Made by a program: the position numbers and the translations under genes. The notes beneath the pieces are model-generated. The model did not search any database, was not told the origin of the DNA, and saw only the letters and a list, made by a program, of their open reading frames with translations. A DNA stretch of 64,000 nucleotides from DATBVX01 sp035263105 (GTDB lineage: Bacteria; Pseudomonadota; Gammaproteobacteria; Steroidobacterales; Steroidobacteraceae), in assembly GCA_035263105.1 (NCBI GenBank), contig DATFRO010000048.1:1-64000 (forward strand), written 5' to 3'. Each line of letters begins with the position of its first letter. Within the stretch, counting starts at the first letter, position 1. Positions 60,537 through 64,000 of the stretch are shown piece after piece.

Positions 60537-61786
60537 TTCGAGCCACCCTTCCAGGTTCCGCGGGCCACCGCAGGAACGAATTTGTCGAGCCCCGGCGGCG
60601 GGAAGGCGAGCGTGCGACCTTCCTCGGCGCTCTGGTACGCGGCCATCAGGATCTGCACCACTTCCAGTCCGTCCTCGAACGTCAACTGCGGAGCCTCCTT
60701 GCCGAGGAATGCGCGCACGAAGTGACGATCCTCGTTCTCATAGCCGTACGCGGCCGCTTCGTCCGCGATCACGGGCATGAGGCCGATCTCCGCATTCTGC
60801 TTCTCGATGAGGTCCTCACCGGCTTGCGCGCGCACCTCGCGCGAGAAGAAGACCTTGAGCCCGCTGTCGAGCGTGTTCCACGACATCGAGTACTCCGGTC
60901 CGAGAAGCTCCGCCGAAAGGCGCAAGCCCGCGCCCACGAAACTCCACGACGTCGTGGCTTCGCCAATCACGCGGTGCCCGTCATCGGTCTCGAACTCGAT
61001 CGTCAGGCTCGCAAAGTCCTCCGCGGGCTTGCGCGTGTAGTCCACCTCGCGGCCGTGCGTCGCGGCGAGTTGGCTCGCGTACTGCGGGCGCGTCCACTTG
61101 AGACTCGCGATATGCGCCGTCACGCGTACCGGCCGTACCGATGAACGCGGCGCTCCGGGCGCGGTGAGGAGGTGGCGCACCAGCAGCGCCGAATGACACA
61201 TCATGTCGTTGAGCACACCGCCGCCCTGCAGCTCGCCGCGCCAGAACCAGGGCGCGTGCGGGCCGCTGTGCTCCTCTGCGGCGCGCGCCAGGTAGGGCCG
61301 ACCGGCCTTCGCCGCACCGCGCGACCAGGTGAGCGCGTGTCCGGTCTGTACTTGCGGCGCGAAGCACTGGTTCTCGAGATACCCACTCGGCACGCCGACA
61401 CGTCTCACGAGATCCACGATGTGCTGCGCCTCGGCGACGGTGCGCGCCAGCGGCTTCTCGCATGCGATGCCGCGCAGGGTTCCGCGACCGCGCTCGAGCG
61501 CATCGACGATCTCCTCGATGTTCTCGACGCGGCGGTGATTGGGGCCGGCGATCCAGAGCGCGCCGATCGCGGGATCAGCGACCATGTCGCTGATCGAGGC
61601 GTAGGGTTTCGCGTCGCCCACATCGAGCTTGCGGGCCTGCGCCGCCGCCGCGCCCGCCTTCGCCGGGTCGGGACTCCACACACCGCGCACATCGGCTTCG
61701 CGCACGGCGCGAAACGCACGCAGGTGGAAGCCTGCATTGAAGCCGCTGCCGATGAGGCCCACACCCAGGCGTTGCGCGTCGCTCAT
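60533..61786 (-). CDS. Gfo/Idh/MocA-family oxidoreductase
   Basis: 417 residues from the ATG at 61786, overlapping the stop of the upstream gene (ATGA); the frame is open much further but through that gene. The Rossmann motif 'GLIGSGFNAGFH' is near the N-terminus, and 'IACEKPLARTVAEA' holds the conserved Glu-Lys-Pro. 'GGGVLNDMMCHSALLVRHLL' has the substrate-side His/Asp region. No signal peptide, so it is cytoplasmic. It oxidises or reduces sugars with NAD(P); in this operon it probably handles 3-keto sugars. Translational coupling on both sides supports a single pathway. Confidence 0.9.
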   Translation of the reverse strand: MSDAQRLGVGLIGSGFNAGFHLRAFRAVREADVRGVWSPDPAKAGAAAAQARKLDVGDAKPYASISDMVADPAIGALWIAGPNHRRVENIEEIVDALERGRGTLRGIACEKPLARTVAEAQHIVDLVRRVGVPSGYLENQCFAPQVQTGHALTWSRGAAKAGRPYLARAAEEHSGPHAPWFWRGELQGGGVLNDMMCHSALLVRHLLTAPGAPRSSVRPVRVTAHIASLKWTRPQYASQLAATHGREVDYTRKPAEDFASLTIEFETDDGHRVIGEATTSWSFVGAGLRLSAELLGPEYSMSWNTLDSGLKVFFSREVRAQAGEDLIEKQNAEIGLMPVIADEAAAYGYENEDRHFVRAFLGKEAPQLTFEDGLEVVQILMAAYQSAEEGRTLAFPPPGLDKFVPAVARGTWKGGSK

Positions 61787-62418
61787 GGAGTCTCCAGACC
61801 GACCTTGCGTAGCACTTCGGCCGGTGGTCCGTCGAAGCGCTTCAGTGCCACATTGCCCACGTACTTCAAGTCTTTCATGCCGACGGGCGTGGTGTAGAAA
61901 CCGCCCGCGGTCAGGTCGCGATAGGTGGCGAAGAACTTTGCGGCCTCGACGAACTGCGGCCGGGCTTTCGGCAGGTAGCAGATGTCGTCGCAGATCGCCG
62001 TCCGCTGCTCGGGCGCGAGCTGGGCGAAGAACTGCTTGAAGCGGCGCTTCGACTCGATCTCGAGCCAGCCGATCCCTTCGAGGACCGTCTTGCGGTCGGC
62101 GCGCTGCGCGGCATAAGGCGCGCTGATCCACTCGTCGATGAAATCGACGACGCCGGCCTGCGAGGCGCTCGGTGAGACGCCGTCCGCGGGAATGATCACA
62201 TCGCAGAGCGTCGCGGCCGTGCGCCGCATTCCAGGCGGAAGTGTGAGGGGCCATAGCTCGCCGGGCTTGTAGACCTTGTTGAGCATCGGATCGGTGCCAT
62301 AGCCCTTGCCGTGAGCCGCGGCGGCAGCGGCCACGCGCGCCTGCAACCACGGCAGGGCGGATGCGGCAGCGACCCACTTGAGCGTGGTGCGGCGATCGAT
62401 ACGCAACGGATCACTCAT
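61783..62418 (-). CDS. Gluconate 2-dehydrogenase subunit 3-like protein, Tat signal
   Basis: 211 residues from the ATG at 62418, directly after the GMC gene stop. The N-terminus 'DRRTTLKWVAAASALPWL' is a twin-arginine signal. The body matches the gluconate 2-dehydrogenase subunit 3 family: 'RRTAATLCDVIIPADGVSPSA', 'GVVDFIDEWISAPYA', 'FFATYRDLTAGGFYTTPVG'. This small subunit carries the Tat signal and escorts the FAD-containing GMC subunit, which has no visible signal here because its start lies outside. Together they form a periplasmic sugar or glycoside dehydrogenase. Confidence 0.92.
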   Translation of the reverse strand: MSDPLRIDRRTTLKWVAAASALPWLQARVAAAAAAHGKGYGTDPMLNKVYKPGELWPLTLPPGMRRTAATLCDVIIPADGVSPSASQAGVVDFIDEWISAPYAAQRADRKTVLEGIGWLEIESKRRFKQFFAQLAPEQRTAICDDICYLPKARPQFVEAAKFFATYRDLTAGGFYTTPVGMKDLKYVGNVALKRFDGPPAEVLRKVGLETP

Positions 62419-64000
62419 CTACAGTTCCTTGCGGTTCATGCGCTCGAGGATGTGATCGGCGGCGCGCCACGCCAGCGCCATGATCGTCAGTGTCGGGTTC
62501 TTGTCCGCGTTCGATGCGAAGACGGCGCCGTCAGTGATGAAGAGATTCTTCACGTCCCAGGTCTGGCCAAAGCGGTTGGTCACCGAGCGCCTGGCATCAT
62601 CGCCCATGATGGTGCCGCCCACCTCGTGGATGATCGAACCGCCCGGCGCGATCGCCTTGACACCATCGGTGACGACTTCGCCCTTCACGCGCCCGCCCAT
62701 CGCCTCGATGATCTGCGCGAACGTGTGCTGCATGTGCGCGGCCTGGCGCGTTTCGTGCTCGGACCATTTCCAGTGAAAGCGCAGCACCGGGATGCCCCAC
62801 CGGTCCTTGACCTTCGAATCGATCTCGCAATAGGAATCTTCGTTGGGAATCATCTCGCCGCGTCCGTCGAACCAGACGAACGAGCCATAGTAACGCCGCA
62901 CATCTTCCTTGAACTTGCGGCCGTAGCTGCCGCCGGTGAGCCACTCGAGGCCGGCACCGGTATCGAGGCTCGGCATCAGCCGCCCGCCGCCGAACTCGAT
63001 GTGATAGCCGCGCGCAAATCCGAGCTTGCCCGCGAGTTGCTCCTTGTAGAGCCACCACGGCGCGTACATGTGTCCACCGCTCGCACCATCCTCGTTGTGC
63101 GGCGGCAGGTTCTCGAGCAGTGGAACCTGTCCTTCGACGCTGCTGCCGACGGTGTCCATGAGATAGCGGCCGACCTTGCCGCTCGAATTCGCGAGACCTT
63201 GCGGGAAGCTCGCGCTCTTCGAATTGAGCAGGATGCGCACGGTTTCACACGAGCTCGCGGCGAGAACGACGGCGCGCGCCGTGGCGTGACCCGGCTTGCC
63301 CGTGCGCTTGTCGACATAGCTGACGCCGCTCGCGCGGCCGGCCGGGTCGAGCGTGACCTCACGCACCATCGCGTTCACGAGGATGTCGAGCTTGCCGGTC
63401 GCGAGTGCGGGCGGCAGATGGACGGTGGTCGACTGGTAAGTCGCGCGAATCGAGCAGCCGCGACCGCACGGCGTCGCCCAGAAGCACGCGGCGCGATTGC
63501 GCATCTGCTCGGCGATGATCTGCTGCGCGTTGGCGTTGCCGGGATGAAGCTTCGCCGGGATGTTCTGGTGATCGAGCGCCTGCGTCAGCACCGCGCGATG
63601 TCCCGCGACGACCGGGATGCCGAGCTTGCGGCCGCGCGCGGCGATCAACAGATCGCTGACGCGTGGCTTCGGCGGCGGCAGCAGGCAGCCTGCGGATGAG
63701 TTCGGCGTATTTTCCAACCCGTCATTCGCTCCGTAGACGCCGATGAGCATTTCAACCTTGTCGTAGTAGGGCGCGAGCTCCTCATACGTCAGCGGCCAGT
63801 CGAATCCCAGGCCGTCGCGGCTGCGTGGCTTGAAGTCGTAGGGGCCGTTGCGGAACGAGTAACGTCCCCAGTGATTGGTGCGACCGCCGAGCATGCGCGC
63901 ACGCCACCAGTCGAAGCGTCCCGAGTCATCCTGCGCGGTATTGACGTAGGGCTCGCCGGGGACCTGCCAGCCGCCGTCGATCGTCGCATCGTGAAAGCCG
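62419..64000 (-). CDS. GMC-family FAD oxidoreductase (N-terminus outside window)
   Basis: About 526 residues are visible; the frame is open at base 64000, so the N-terminal FAD-binding Rossmann segment is missing. An internal ATG at 63894 is not the start, because coding continues upstream ('GGWQVPGEPYVNTAQDDSGR'). Family features: 'RARMLGGRTNHWGRYSFR', 'CGRGCSIRATYQSTTVHLP', 'ATARAVVLAASSCETVRIL', and the C-terminal GMC domain 'HEVGGTIMGDDARRSVTN' with the active-site His, then 'LFITDGAVFASNADKNPTLT'. It is the catalytic subunit of a glucoside 3-dehydrogenase or gluconate dehydrogenase-type complex. First visible gene of the four-gene operon. Confidence 0.93.
   Translation of the reverse strand, partial: GFHDATIDGGWQVPGEPYVNTAQDDSGRFDWWRARMLGGRTNHWGRYSFRNGPYDFKPRSRDGLGFDWPLTYEELAPYYDKVEMLIGVYGANDGLENTPNSSAGCLLPPPKPRVSDLLIAARGRKLGIPVVAGHRAVLTQALDHQNIPAKLHPGNANAQQIIAEQMRNRAACFWATPCGRGCSIRATYQSTTVHLPPALATGKLDILVNAMVREVTLDPAGRASGVSYVDKRTGKPGHATARAVVLAASSCETVRILLNSKSASFPQGLANSSGKVGRYLMDTVGSSVEGQVPLLENLPPHNEDGASGGHMYAPWWLYKEQLAGKLGFARGYHIEFGGGRLMPSLDTGAGLEWLTGGSYGRKFKEDVRRYYGSFVWFDGRGEMIPNEDSYCEIDSKVKDRWGIPVLRFHWKWSEHETRQAAHMQHTFAQIIEAMGGRVKGEVVTDGVKAIAPGGSIIHEVGGTIMGDDARRSVTNRFGQTWDVKNLFITDGAVFASNADKNPTLTIMALAWRAADHILERMNRKEL

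Overview
The window is about 64 kb of high-GC (mid-60s percent by eye) Gram-negative chromosome with dense coding. It looks gammaproteobacterial, perhaps Steroidobacteraceae or Xanthomonadales-like; this is inferred from family content and is not proven. The supporting content is two large TonB-dependent receptors, PEP-CTERM and TolB/TPR proteins, several LysR regulators, Tat-exported enzymes and lipoproteins. I see no rRNA, tRNA, CRISPR array, insertion sequence or phage genes, and no gene-free stretch longer than about 290 bases. Both ends cut through genes: a class V aminotransferase on the left and a GMC oxidoreductase on the right.

Left part (1-11.2 kb): an exported creatininase-family protein and an aminotransferase are read leftwards, divergent from a LysR gene. 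A membrane-anchored peptidoglycan glycosyltransferase (GT51) follows. A second LysR gene heads a cluster of a short-chain dehydrogenase that lacks its catalytic residues, a RidA-family protein and a nitronate monooxygenase-like flavoprotein. Then come a PEP-CTERM protein, an OmpA-domain protein without a signal peptide, and a lipoprotein.

Centre (11.2-41.7 kb): a class III nucleotidyl cyclase fused to TolB and TPR modules; an exported HExxH protein translationally coupled to pobA; a SUMF1-fold/hydrolase-fold/TPR fusion; msrA-msrB; a concentrative nucleoside transporter, an APC permease and a TMEM175-like channel; a TonB receptor; a second TolB/TPR protein with a DNA-binding front end; an Ig-like lipoprotein; a small exported protein with a 14-residue repeat; a peptide-use group (Tat-exported M19 dipeptidase, two MFS/POT transporters); exonuclease III; a serine hydrolase; and a LysR-controlled dicarboxylate symporter coupled to a 66-residue membrane protein.

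Sugar region (41.7-56.1 kb): an exported GH1 beta-glucosidase faces a leftward operon of sodium/sugar symporter, GH94 phosphorylase and aldose 1-epimerase. A LacI regulator is divergent from this operon. The perfect 14-bp palindrome TGACAGCGCTGTCA lies between lacI and the operon, and two near-copies lie in front of the next TonB receptor, which is followed closely by an FG-GAP/ASPIC lipoprotein and a vanadium-haloperoxidase-like lipoprotein with the full vanadate pocket. I infer a small local glucoside regulon in which outer-membrane uptake, inner-membrane symport and phosphorolysis are derepressed together, with a haloperoxidase pair attached.

Right part (56.1-64 kb): a SMUG2-like uracil-DNA glycosylase, an outer-membrane protein, an aldo/keto reductase and small proteins. 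At the end is a tightly overlapping leftward operon (GMC oxidoreductase, gluconate-dehydrogenase-subunit-3-like protein, Gfo/Idh/MocA oxidoreductase, DUF1080 protein) that fits periplasmic C3-oxidation of glycosides followed by cleavage of the 3-keto product.
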